A stretch of DNA of 14,848 nt from an uncultured Clostridia bacterium. Its GTDB lineage: Bacteria; Bacillota; Clostridia; Christensenellales; UBA1242. Every line of letters starts with the position of its first letter. Within the stretch, counting starts at the first letter, position 1. A program made the translations under genes and the position numbers. The notes beneath the pieces are model-generated. The model was not told where the DNA came from and searched no databases. It saw only the letters and a program-made list of their open reading frames with translations. Where the stretch lies: the NCBI GenBank assembly GCA_937914725.1, contig CALDMJ010000001.1, positions 1 to 14,848 of the forward strand. The letters run 5' to 3'. Positions 1 to 7,013 of this stretch are shown piece by piece.

Positions 1-240
1 TTGTGCTTTGCATATGTTTTGGCACTCGGTTGTGGATAGCCCCGCTGCTGCAGGTACTGTCACTACGGTATAGCAGCTTACGCGGGCGGCATATCTTTGT
101 GCTTTGCATATGTTTTGGCACTCGGTTGTGGATAGCCCCGCTGCTGCAGGTTTGGGCGGCATAGGCCGCTGCTGTGGGTTGTGTGAGTGGCACTATACAT
201 TCTTAGGTGCATAGTTAATTGATTATGTACCTTTTTTGTA
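1..240 (+). repeat. R repeat: partial unit plus unit R1
   Basis: This is GC-richer non-coding DNA. Bases 1-55 recur exactly at 97-151, so 1-54 is the tail of an upstream partial unit. Unit R1 starts at TACTGTCACTACG (55-67) and runs to a hairpin and T-tract at 206-237. It shares with R2 an exact 24-bp block (146-169 in R1, 349-372 in R2) containing the small inverted repeat GCGGC-ATAG-GCCGC, then a GTGAGTG block, then the terminal hairpin. The spacing between R1 and R2 is about 203-206 bp. No convincing gene lies here. The function is unknown; a non-autonomous element or RNA family is inferred. Confidence 0.85.
206..237 (+). terminator. Terminal hairpin of R1 with T-tract
   Basis: GGTGCATAG (206-214) pairs with TTATGTACC (223-231) through two G-U wobbles. 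The 8-nt loop is TTAATTGA and six Ts follow (232-237). The shape is that of an intrinsic terminator. Because it recurs in other R units with the same loop, it is also a structural module of the repeat. Confidence 0.65.
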
Positions 241-446
241 GTAGAGCGCACGGCTGTGGGTACTGTCACTACGCTAAATGTACGTGAGCGGGCGGCGTAA
301 TTTGTACTTTCTATTTGCTTTAGTTCTCGGGTGTGATAGCGCACGGCTGCAGGTTTGGGCGGCATAGGCCGCGGCTGTTGGTTGGGTGAGTGACATTGTA
401 TGAACACGGGTACATAGTTAATTGACTATGTACCTTTTTTGCGGGA
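241..446 (+). repeat. R repeat unit R2
   Basis: This second near-complete unit directly follows R1. It begins near TACTGTCACTACG (261-273) and ends in the hairpin at 409-440. Its internal order matches R1: a GGGCGGC block, a segment running TTGTACTTTCTATTT, a TTCTCGG block, the exact 24-bp block at 349-372, a GTGAGTG block, and the hairpin. Its middle portion also matches the inverted partial copy at 7767-7864. Non-coding; function unknown. Confidence 0.85.
409..440 (+). terminator. Terminal hairpin of R2 with T-tract
   Basis: GGTACATAG (409-417) pairs perfectly with CTATGTACC (426-434). The loop is TTAATTGA and T6 follows at 435-440. The wobble pairs of the R1 copy are Watson-Crick pairs here, so pairing is kept although bases differ. 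It would stop rightward transcripts coming from the repeat array before they reach the lipoprotein gene. Confidence 0.7.
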
Positions 447-497
447 ATGGCGATATAAGGTTTAACCTTATTTTTGTGGTAAGCCACCCATCCCTTT

Positions 498-605
498 TGT
501 CATTTCGACCGAAAAAGGCTTGCAAAGCCTTTGTAGTGGAGAAATTTCCCGGAAGGGGAATTGGTTATTTATGGGCGTATGAACATCTTGACAGCGTCAG
601 CAAAT
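498..605 (+). repeat. Q repeat, copy A
   Basis: This element begins TGTCATTTCGACC, has an internal hairpin AAAGGCTT-GCA-AAGCCTTT (513-531), then a GGAGAAAT-TCCCGGAAGGGG block (538-557), an ATGGGCG segment (571-577) and a TGACAGCG tail (589-596). The same order occurs in copy C (7340-7440) and, inverted, in copy B (619-729). It is non-coding; a 61-codon reading frame across it is an artefact of the repeat. Repeats with this head sequence seem familiar to me from other bacterial genomes, but I cannot name the family. Confidence 0.85.
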
Positions 606-618
606 AAAAAACTTTTCA

Positions 619-729
619 GGTTTGCTAGCGCGGTCAAATTGCACTATCACTCATAATTAAGTGAGCCCCCTTCCGGGAGATTTCTCCGCTTCGGCGGCGA
701 CTACGTCGCCAACTTCGGTCGAAATGACA
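619..729 (-). repeat. Q repeat, copy B (inverted)
   Basis: Read leftward from 729 it begins TGTCATTTCGACCGAAG, then carries a hairpin of GGCGAC-GTA-GTCGCC, the GGAGAAATCTCCCGGAAGGGG block split across 669-689, and a tail with TTGACCGCGCTAGC. It faces copy A tail to tail with about 13 bp between them, so 498-729 is a long imperfect palindrome. The internal stem has the same place as in copy A but entirely different bases. Confidence 0.85.
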
Positions 730-839
730 ATAAAGAAAGTACCTTGCCACTTTTATATTGTTTTCCTTATCGGCATTGCAAATCGTTTGCCGCCAACAAA
801 ATAAGCGGTTAAAATGTATATTTATATGTGCATAAATGA
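730..839. other. AT-rich spacer, no gene
   Basis: This spacer lies between the Q palindrome and the lipoprotein promoter. The only structure seen is a weak hairpin around GCAAA-TCG-TTTGC (777-789). No ribosome binding site with a reading frame was found on either strand. Confidence 0.5.
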
Positions 840-868
840 TTGCAAAAAATCAAAGGATATGTTAGAAT
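840..868 (+). promoter_or_regulatory. Promoter of the Ig-like lipoprotein gene
   Basis: TTGCAA (840-845) and TAGAAT (863-868) are separated by 17 bp, and TGT just before the -10 box makes it an extended -10. Transcription would start near 875. The ribosome binding site AAAGGAG (895-901) lies 8 bp before the ATG at 910. Confidence 0.6.
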
Positions 869-909
869 ATAGTATTCTATAAAATTAGTAAAACAAAGGA
901 GAAATAAGA

Positions 910-3435
910 ATGAATAGTACATTGAAAAGCGTGTTGTGCGCGTTGTTCTTGACGTTATCACTTAGTGTAAGCATTTGCTTTGCTGGTTGCGACGCAACTA
1001 CACTCAAGGTTTATCAAGAAAACAGCATAACACAAATTGCACGCGGCAACACTCTCGACATCACGTATGAGGCTAAGGGACTCAAAGACGGTGATAAGGT
1101 CGAATTGAAAGTTGAGGGCGACGCTACAATCGAACAAACCGAGAATGGCGGTAGATTAACCGCAAACACGGACGCTGAAGTCGGCAGCGAAATCAAAGTT
1201 TGGGCGGAGGCAGGCGAGAAAAAGAGCAAGGTTCTCAAAATCACTGTCATTGACCTTGCCCCAACTGAGGTGAAACTCAACCTTGTTTCAGACAAAATTA
1301 AAGTAGGGGGCGGGCGTATAGGTTTCAATGTTGGACTTACGCCGACCTATGCTACAATAAGAAATTATGAAGTTAATATCACAAAGATTAATAACGCAGC
1401 GCCAACCGACGCAAATAAAAACTGGGCAACAATTGAAGATGATGAATTCGTTTTGGGCGCAGATGCGCCAGTCGGCACAGTTTTTGAACTGACAGCATCA
1501 ATTATTGGGCACACGGACATCGCGGGCAAAGCGACAATCACAGTTGTTGAAACTGCGCCTATAGACGAAATTGCTGCAAACGATATCACAATTAAGACAG
1601 TGACCGACGCTAACAAAACTGCGGAAGTTACGGCATACTACAAAAACAAACCCGTCGAAACAACTCTTAATATGTTCACATATTCAAGCAGTGACGAAAA
1701 CATCGCGAAAGTTAATGCGAACGGAACAATTGAGGCAAAAGGGCACGGCGTGGCAACTATCACAGTTAGCGCCGCTGGAACGGACGCTACGACGGAATTT
1801 AAAGTTTACGTCATTGCGCCCCCAACAAGCATTGAACTTCAAAATGTTTCATCACTCATCACGCAAACAAGCGCGTTTAGTTATGGCAAAGCGGATGCTT
1901 TGAATTTGAGCCTTAGAGGTATCAACGCAAACTATACTTGCTCAAATGTGTATACGTTCACTTTTGCAATGCTTGACGAAAACGGTACACCAATCGGCAA
2001 TATTGAAAGTGACGACATTGCAACAGTTGGCGACAACAACGCAATCACTTTTAAGAAAACAGGTAAAGTCCAAATTACAATCAAATCAAATTCGACCCTT
2101 AACGGACAAACAACAACCGAAGCGCAAAAAATTGTCGTTGTCAATGTAAATGAGGGTAAAAACATCTCAACGGTTGCTGAATTTAAAGCATATGCAGCAC
2201 AAAACGCTCAAGTCGTCGCAAATATGGTAAAAGACTTATATTTGACTGCAAATGAAAACTTTGGCGTGTATACTGACGGACAATATATGACACTTGATTT
2301 TTATGGAGACCGCACAATCAACGGCAATGGTTATTTGATTAGCACGCAAGATTTACCACTTGCAACGTCAAACGCGAAGGGCGACGACTTCTTGAGATTT
2401 AGAGCAGTCAATAGTTCAACGCCTTTCAGTGTCAAGATTTATGATTTCTCAATCATTGGGTGCGGCAGTGTCACGGGCGCATACAATGGGAATGTGGAAG
2501 CGAATAAAAACAGCGCAGTTGTTAGTAGCAATGGTGACTACATCAACACTTATCGTCGTGGACTTAGAATTTACGGTTCAGTCTATGCCGATGTTGTCAA
2601 TAATGCAACAAAAGCATACGTCAAGGATATGGAAGTCAAAAACGTCAGCGTTTCGGGCTTCGATGTCGCAATTAGAGTCGAACACGCTGTCAATGGGCTT
2701 ATGAGTGATATCAATGTCGCAAACTGCTTCAGCAATGGTATGGAGTTCAGTCAAAACACCTTGACGCTTAACGATGTTACGTTGGGGCAAGTCGGCGCTT
2801 TCGGCATTGAAATGACACCCGACGATATGAGAGATAAGAAAACTGAAAGTCCACAAGGAACTGCAGGTGAAAACTACGACCAAACGGCAAGTTTGAAACT
2901 CACAGGCTATATCAATAGTGAAAACTACAACAATGGTAGGTCGACGCCATATATGGCGGGGTTGGCATCACAACTTAGTATGTCTGTTCCTGAACTTGTG
3001 AATGCAATAACTTTGGCTATGGTTAACGAAGCAACAAAATCAATTACCGATTCTGCTACAAAAGAACAAGCACAAACAAAACTTACAAGCGTTCTTAATT
3101 CCTGCTTGAAAAAGAATGTAGTAGATGGAGATAAGACTGAAGAAGTAATGAACTTCTACCTCTTGATTTTCGTAAACAAAGCAGAGGGGATGATTTATGA
3201 CAAGGGCAACACTGAGAACAAGTTTGCAAACTACACTTCAAACGGGGCTGACAATATGATAAATGTCACGCAAATTTTGCAAAATCTTGCAACGGAAGTA
3301 GAGTATGACGGCTACAAACAATATCAATACATCCAAATGGATTTGCCAACTGGTTCACAACTTGGCAACATCGGGCAAGTAATACTTGTAAACCAAGCAT
3401 ACGACCCAAACTATACCCCTAAAACAAACGCATAA
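910..3435 (+). CDS. Ig-like and beta-helix surface lipoprotein
   Basis: This is an 841-residue secreted protein, probably lipid-anchored. Residues 1-26 form a signal peptide and the sequence FAGC puts the likely acylated cysteine at 27; phenylalanine at -3 is not canonical. Residues about 30-415 look like a string of four Ig-like beta-sandwich modules. The clearest is BIG2-type near 215-302, with the pattern YSSSDENIAKVNANGTIEA and G-x-ATITV. Residues about 420-640 resemble a right-handed beta-helix, with many short strands such as RTINGNGYLI, DMEVKNVSVSG and SDINVANCFSNG. The rest (640-841) is mixed helical and unrecognised. The start is fixed by a good ribosome binding site. It has its own promoter, and a terminator follows at 3571. 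A role in adhesion or glycan binding is only an inference from domain type, and no catalytic residues could be assigned. Confidence 0.8.
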   Translation: MNSTLKSVLCALFLTLSLSVSICFAGCDATTLKVYQENSITQIARGNTLDITYEAKGLKDGDKVELKVEGDATIEQTENGGRLTANTDAEVGSEIKVWAEAGEKKSKVLKITVIDLAPTEVKLNLVSDKIKVGGGRIGFNVGLTPTYATIRNYEVNITKINNAAPTDANKNWATIEDDEFVLGADAPVGTVFELTASIIGHTDIAGKATITVVETAPIDEIAANDITIKTVTDANKTAEVTAYYKNKPVETTLNMFTYSSSDENIAKVNANGTIEAKGHGVATITVSAAGTDATTEFKVYVIAPPTSIELQNVSSLITQTSAFSYGKADALNLSLRGINANYTCSNVYTFTFAMLDENGTPIGNIESDDIATVGDNNAITFKKTGKVQITIKSNSTLNGQTTTEAQKIVVVNVNEGKNISTVAEFKAYAAQNAQVVANMVKDLYLTANENFGVYTDGQYMTLDFYGDRTINGNGYLISTQDLPLATSNAKGDDFLRFRAVNSSTPFSVKIYDFSIIGCGSVTGAYNGNVEANKNSAVVSSNGDYINTYRRGLRIYGSVYADVVNNATKAYVKDMEVKNVSVSGFDVAIRVEHAVNGLMSDINVANCFSNGMEFSQNTLTLNDVTLGQVGAFGIEMTPDDMRDKKTESPQGTAGENYDQTASLKLTGYINSENYNNGRSTPYMAGLASQLSMSVPELVNAITLAMVNEATKSITDSATKEQAQTKLTSVLNSCLKKNVVDGDKTEEVMNFYLLIFVNKAEGMIYDKGNTENKFANYTSNGADNMINVTQILQNLATEVEYDGYKQYQYIQMDLPTGSQLGNIGQVILVNQAYDPNYTPKTNA

Positions 3436-3548
3436 GTTTGTAAACACAATATTGTTTATAAATAAAAGGACTACATAAAAAAATGTAGATATTCTAAGTA
3501 ATTAGAAATTTGTATTGTAATTAGAAATTAGTATTTGTGTTTACAAAC
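3436..3548. repeat. 113-bp segment bounded by 14-bp inverted repeats
   Basis: GTTTGTAAACACAA (3436-3449) starts directly after the stop codon and is exactly inverted at 3535-3548. Between the arms are a CTACAT-A6-ATGTAG hairpin around 3471-3487 and a 19-bp tandem duplication (3498-3516 and 3517-3535) with one mismatch. There is no reading frame. It could be a small inverted-repeat element relic or a 3' UTR structure. Confidence 0.6.
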
Positions 3549-3570
3549 AAACAAAACGATAAAACAACCT

Positions 3571-3596
3571 AAGTGGGCGCGCAAGCGTCCATTTTT
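3571..3596 (+). terminator. Intrinsic terminator after the lipoprotein gene
   Basis: AAGTGGGCGC (3571-3580) pairs with GCGTCCATTT (3585-3594) around a GCAA tetraloop, with wobble pairs. The run of five Ts (3592-3596) overlaps the end of the stem. It lies about 135 bp past the lipoprotein stop and upstream of the ftsH promoter region. Confidence 0.7.
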
Positions 3597-3653
3597 CATA
3601 AAATAGTGCCTCAAAGTGTTTGATAATTTTCAAAATATATGCTACAATATTAC

Positions 3654-3756
3654 TTGACATTTTTGTCTGGCGCAAAATGCGCAGAATAGTTAAAGTTTTG
3701 ATATTTTGTATAACTTTACGCAATATAAATATACTATATTATTATTAAGTTGGAGG
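3654..3756 (+). promoter_or_regulatory. ftsH promoter region and ribosome binding site
   Basis: A perfect -35 box TTGACA lies at 3654-3659, but the nearest -10-like CAGAAT (3682-3687) is 22 bp away. A palindrome GCGCA-AAA-TGCGC (3670-3682) fills that gap. A second candidate is TTGTAT (3706-3711), 18 bp, TATACT (3730-3735). The ribosome binding site GGAGG (3752-3756) is 4 bp before the ATG. Which promoter is used cannot be decided here. The palindrome could be an operator; no CIRCE or CtsR-type site was seen. Confidence 0.45.
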
Positions 3757-3760
3757 AATA

Positions 3761-6001
3761 ATGGAAAACCAAGAAAACAACAACCAGCAAAAACCAAACA
3801 ACGCAAAACGTCCACAACAAAACAAAAGTAGATTGTGGCTTTATATCGTTTTGTTTATCTTGCTAGTGGCAATGGTTGTCTACATTGTTGGGCTTAGCAA
3901 CAAGATTGAGACAAAATCATACACTGAGTTTCAAGCCGATGTTGTAGCGGGCAAAATCGTGAAAATCGATTCGACGGGCAACACGCTGCGCATTTTGCTA
4001 AAGGACTCAAAAATTAAGGACAAACAATTTCCTAGCAAAGCCGATTATAAAGTAACATTTATTAATTCGGAATTGCTAATTACATTGATTAATGATTATA
4101 ATAACGGCGAGTATTCCGAAAACGGTGTCGCGCCTGAAACAAAGATTGACATAACATACAATCTTGCAAAACAGTCGTGGATTTCTTCGGCGCTACCATA
4201 TATGTCATTCTTGCTCATTTTGGTACTCGGCTTCATTCTTTGGAAGAGTATGGCGGGCGCAAGTGGCAGAAACTTGGGCTTTGGTAAAACAAAAGCCGTT
4301 ATGGGCGAAAATGTAAAGGTTCGCTTTAGTGACGTTGCAGGCAGTGAAGAAGAAAAGGCTGAAATGCAAGAACTTGTCGAATTTTTGAAAAATCCGCGCA
4401 AGTTTACGCGTCTTGGCGCGCGCATTCCAAAGGGCGTGCTTTTGGTAGGCCCTCCGGGTACTGGTAAAACTATGCTTGCAAAGGCTATCGCGGGCGAAAG
4501 TAATGTTCCATTCTATAGCATAAGCGGCTCCGACTTTGTCGAAATGTTTGTCGGCGTCGGCGCATCGCGTGTCCGCGACTTGTTCGACCAAGCGAAACGC
4601 AACGCACCTTGTCTTGTGTTCATCGACGAAATTGACGCCGTCGGGCGTCAACGCGGCGCGGGGCTTGGCGGCGGCAACGACGAGCGTGAGCAAACGCTCA
4701 ACCAGTTGCTTGTGCAAATGGACGGATTTAGCGGCAGCGAGGGCGTCATCGTCATTGCTGCAACGAATAGACCGGACGTTCTTGACCCAGCACTATTGCG
4801 CGCGGGTAGATTTGATAGACAAATCGTCGTTAACAAGCCTGACGTTGCAGGGCGCGAGAAGATTTTGAAAGTTCATTCAAAAAATAAACCGCTTGCCGAC
4901 GATGTCGACTTTAAAGCGATTGCGAAAGTTACAGTCGGGTTTACGGGTGCGGACCTTGCAAACGTTATGAACGAGGCGGCAATTCTCGCCGCGCGCGACG
5001 ACCGTAGTTTGATTACGGACGCGGACATCAACGACGCGATTGCAAAGGTTCAACTAGGGCCGCAAAAGCGCAGCAAAGTCGTCGACCCAGACGACAACAA
5101 GCGCACGGCGTACCACGAATCAGGTCACGCAATTGTTTCGTACGTGTTGCAAAAATATAAGAAAATTCACGAAATTTCCATTATTCAGCGCGGTATGGCA
5201 CTCGGTTATACGCAAGCAAGAGATGTTAAAGATAGTAACTCTATGTCGTATGAACAACTTTGCGACGAAATTTCGTACGCAGCGGGCGGACGTTGCGCTG
5301 AAGAATTGATTTTCGGTGAAAAGAGTGTCGGCGCAAGCAACGATATTAAGGTAATGACAAATATTGCGCGTGAAATGGTTACAGAATACGGTATGAGTCC
5401 AAAGTTTGGGATGATGTACCTCGGTAGCAATCAGGAATTATTCCTAGGCCGCGATTATCAGTCGCACGCTATGTATAGTGAGAAAATTGCGGGCGAAATC
5501 GACGATGAGGTTAGACGCTTTATAAATGAAAATTATGAACGTGCGTTAAAAGTTTTGAAAGACAATATCGATAAATTGCACATTATGGCAAGAGTTTTGC
5601 TTGAAAAAGAAACAATTTATACCGCGGAAGTCGATATGATTATGGACGGCAAGTCGTTTGACGAAGTCATTGCATATATCAACGAGAAAGCGGAAGCGCA
5701 AAGAAAGGTTGAGGAAGAGGCACGCAAGGAACGCGAAAAACAAGCCGAGCTTGCCCTGCAAGAACTCAAAGAAAAAGCGCAGCGCGCACTCTATGAAGCG
5801 GGCGTTGTAAGCGAACCAGTTGTAAGCGCTAAAGCGAGTGAAAATGCTGAGAAAAATGAGAAAAATCCGCAACTGAGCGAAGCGCAAGCCGCGAAAGATG
5901 GTTCTAACGACGGAAAAGTCGAAAATAATGGCGAAAGCGAAATCGCGGCAGCCGATGATAAAAAGCCAAATGATGGCAATAATAAAAAGGATGAGGAATA
6001 G
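3761..6001 (+). CDS. ftsH: ATP-dependent zinc metalloprotease FtsH
   Basis: FtsH is a membrane-bound hexameric AAA+ protease that degrades damaged or unassembled membrane proteins and short-lived regulators. Visible in order: transmembrane helix 1 (about 24-46), an extracytoplasmic domain of about 97 residues, helix 2 (about 145-164), Walker A GPPGTGKT (230-237), pore loop FVG (263-265), Walker B with D289 and E290, the second region of homology with ALLRAGRFDR (R350, R353), and zinc motif HESGH (H452, E453, H456) with the third ligand D528 in ASNDIK. All catalytic residues are present. At 746 residues it is about 100 longer than usual. The excess is a Lys/Glu/Ala-rich helical stretch from about 640 and a disordered Asn/Asp/Lys tail. 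The usual tilS-hpt neighbours are absent. The next gene starts 7 bp after the stop codon. Confidence 0.98.
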   Translation: MENQENNNQQKPNNAKRPQQNKSRLWLYIVLFILLVAMVVYIVGLSNKIETKSYTEFQADVVAGKIVKIDSTGNTLRILLKDSKIKDKQFPSKADYKVTFINSELLITLINDYNNGEYSENGVAPETKIDITYNLAKQSWISSALPYMSFLLILVLGFILWKSMAGASGRNLGFGKTKAVMGENVKVRFSDVAGSEEEKAEMQELVEFLKNPRKFTRLGARIPKGVLLVGPPGTGKTMLAKAIAGESNVPFYSISGSDFVEMFVGVGASRVRDLFDQAKRNAPCLVFIDEIDAVGRQRGAGLGGGNDEREQTLNQLLVQMDGFSGSEGVIVIAATNRPDVLDPALLRAGRFDRQIVVNKPDVAGREKILKVHSKNKPLADDVDFKAIAKVTVGFTGADLANVMNEAAILAARDDRSLITDADINDAIAKVQLGPQKRSKVVDPDDNKRTAYHESGHAIVSYVLQKYKKIHEISIIQRGMALGYTQARDVKDSNSMSYEQLCDEISYAAGGRCAEELIFGEKSVGASNDIKVMTNIAREMVTEYGMSPKFGMMYLGSNQELFLGRDYQSHAMYSEKIAGEIDDEVRRFINENYERALKVLKDNIDKLHIMARVLLEKETIYTAEVDMIMDGKSFDEVIAYINEKAEAQRKVEEEARKEREKQAELALQELKEKAQRALYEAGVVSEPVVSAKASENAEKNEKNPQLSEAQAAKDGSNDGKVENNGESEIAAADDKKPNDGNNKKDEE

Positions 6002-6008
6002 GTGAACT

Positions 6009-6710
6009 ATGAACGAAGAAAAAGTTAATGGTGGGGTCGAAATCCAAATGAAGTCGCGTATGTCGCGCACCGCGCTCGCGTCCGTCATTATGATGTGCGT
6101 GCTTGGCGTGCTTGCGATTTCGGTCATTTTGACTGCTGTTATTCCTAAGTCTTATGCCATCACGTTGCCAAAAACTGAGCCAAGTTACGTTCAAATCTAC
6201 AAAGGTTCGACGACCGCAGTCGGGCAAGTTTACAATGACGCTGACGCTGACAAAGATAGCAAAGAGCAAAAATCTTACAACGAACTCAAAAAGGCATTCG
6301 ACGATAGTTTTTCGACTAGCACTTTGAACGCAATTTTCCAAAAAGAATTGACAAACAAGATTGAGTATAACTATCTCGGCACAAATAATAAAACGCTCAA
6401 CGACATTGTTACAAACAATGAGTATGTTTTGGAATTTGTGTATGCTAGTGAACAAACATTGAAAAATGGTTCAAAAGATTTCATTTGCTCCGAACTTGCA
6501 AACTCGTCATCACTCTATGAGGACGGGGTCGTCAAGTTCAAGAAACTTTGGGTGACTGTCAACAATATTGACGGCATCAATGAAGTGAAATTTTATGTTC
6601 AAAAACGTGTGAGCGAAACATCAAGTCAATTATCATACGCAGTGATTGAAATTGTGACGAAAGCACAGCAATCGAAACTTGCTTCCGTCATCGCTAATAT
6701 TACGGCATAG
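6009..6710 (+). CDS. Membrane-anchored protein of unknown function
   Basis: I do not recognise this 233-residue protein. It has a short charged N-terminus with several basic residues, one hydrophobic segment (about 21-43), then a soluble region of about 185 residues with alternating helices and strands, predicted to lie outside the membrane. No catalytic motif or lipobox is visible. It starts 7 bp after ftsH, with AGGTGA (6000-6005) and GAGG (5993-5996) as ribosome binding signals, so it is probably co-translated with ftsH. A role as an FtsH modulator (as HflK/HflC or YccA-type partners are elsewhere) is inferred from position only; it does not resemble those proteins. Its UAG stop codon lies inside the CGGC-ATAG-GCCG hairpin of an R repeat, so the true C-terminus may have been altered by that repeat. 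Confidence 0.75.
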   Translation: MNEEKVNGGVEIQMKSRMSRTALASVIMMCVLGVLAISVILTAVIPKSYAITLPKTEPSYVQIYKGSTTAVGQVYNDADADKDSKEQKSYNELKKAFDDSFSTSTLNAIFQKELTNKIEYNYLGTNNKTLNDIVTNNEYVLEFVYASEQTLKNGSKDFICSELANSSSLYEDGVVKFKKLWVTVNNIDGINEVKFYVQKRVSETSSQLSYAVIEIVTKAQQSKLASVIANITA

Positions 6711-6945
6711 GCCGCAACTGCAGGTACTATCCCTACAAACAAGATGCATTAGTGGACGGCGCACTTACGTGTGTTCTACACAAGTTTGTTCTCGGGGCAA
6801 ACGCCACTGGTGCAGATTTTAGTGAGTGGCACTATAGCACTATAGTAATTGAGGTACATAGTTAATTGGCTATGTACCTTTTTTGCGGCGGGAAAGTCCG
6901 CAACTGTAGGTTTGGTGAGTTGGAGGCTTACCACTATCAATGGTT
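6703..6945 (+). repeat. R repeat unit R3 and following partial unit
   Basis: CGGCATAGGCCGC (6703-6715) matches the core of the R family and overlaps the preceding stop codon. A shortened unit follows: TACTATCCCTAC (6726-6737), a GGACGGCG block, a TTCTCGG block, GTGAGTGGCACTATA, and the terminal hairpin at 6853-6884. After it, 6885-6945 repeats the opening motifs again (CCGCAACTG-TAGG, GGTGAGT, CCACTAT). The segment between the TTCTCGG block and the hairpin has lost the 24-bp block present in R1 and R2. A GGCAAACGCCA-TGGTGCAG-like stretch here is shared with the inverted copy near 8049-8068. Confidence 0.8.
6853..6884 (+). terminator. R3 hairpin, likely terminator of the ftsH operon
   Basis: GGTACATAG (6853-6861) and CTATGTACC (6870-6878) form a perfect 9-bp stem. 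The loop is TTAATTGG, differing from R2 by one base, and T6 follows (6879-6884). It is the first terminator-like structure after the ftsH operon, so the repeat probably provides the operon's 3' end. Confidence 0.7.
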
Positions 6946-6985
6946 TTTTTGCAAAATTTTGTAAAAATTAAACACAAGAATTTTG

Positions 6986-7009
6986 TGCTATAATCAAAAC
7001 ATAGGAGAA
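6986..7009 (+). promoter_or_regulatory. Extended -10 promoter of the dinD relic
   Basis: TGCTATAAT (6986-6994) is an exact extended -10 box; no good -35 box is seen 17 bp upstream. The ribosome binding site TAGGAGA (7002-7008) is close to the ATG at 7014, so the leader would be only about 13 nt. Confidence 0.5.
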
Positions 7010-7013
7010 AATT

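Noticed and set aside
78..407. 109-codon minus-strand reading frame across the R array
   Set aside because: Low-complexity product from GC-richer tandem repeats, without a ribosome binding site.
1..445. CRISPR array
   Set aside because: Repeat units of about 205 bp in two copies, with diverged rather than unique spacers, and no cas gene.
422..607. 61-codon plus-strand reading frame
   Set aside because: It lies wholly in the end of R2 and Q copy A, begins in the hairpin and has no ribosome binding site. Its reading frame comes from the repeat.
4205..4717. 170-codon minus-strand reading frame inside ftsH
   Set aside because: It overlaps the AAA+ core of ftsH, which is conserved in the plus frame; it is a shadow.
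5546..6455. Two long minus-strand frames (5546-6127, 5904-6455)
   Set aside because: Shadows of the ftsH tail and the following gene; their products are Phe/Leu/Arg-biased as expected from antisense of Lys/Glu-rich coding.
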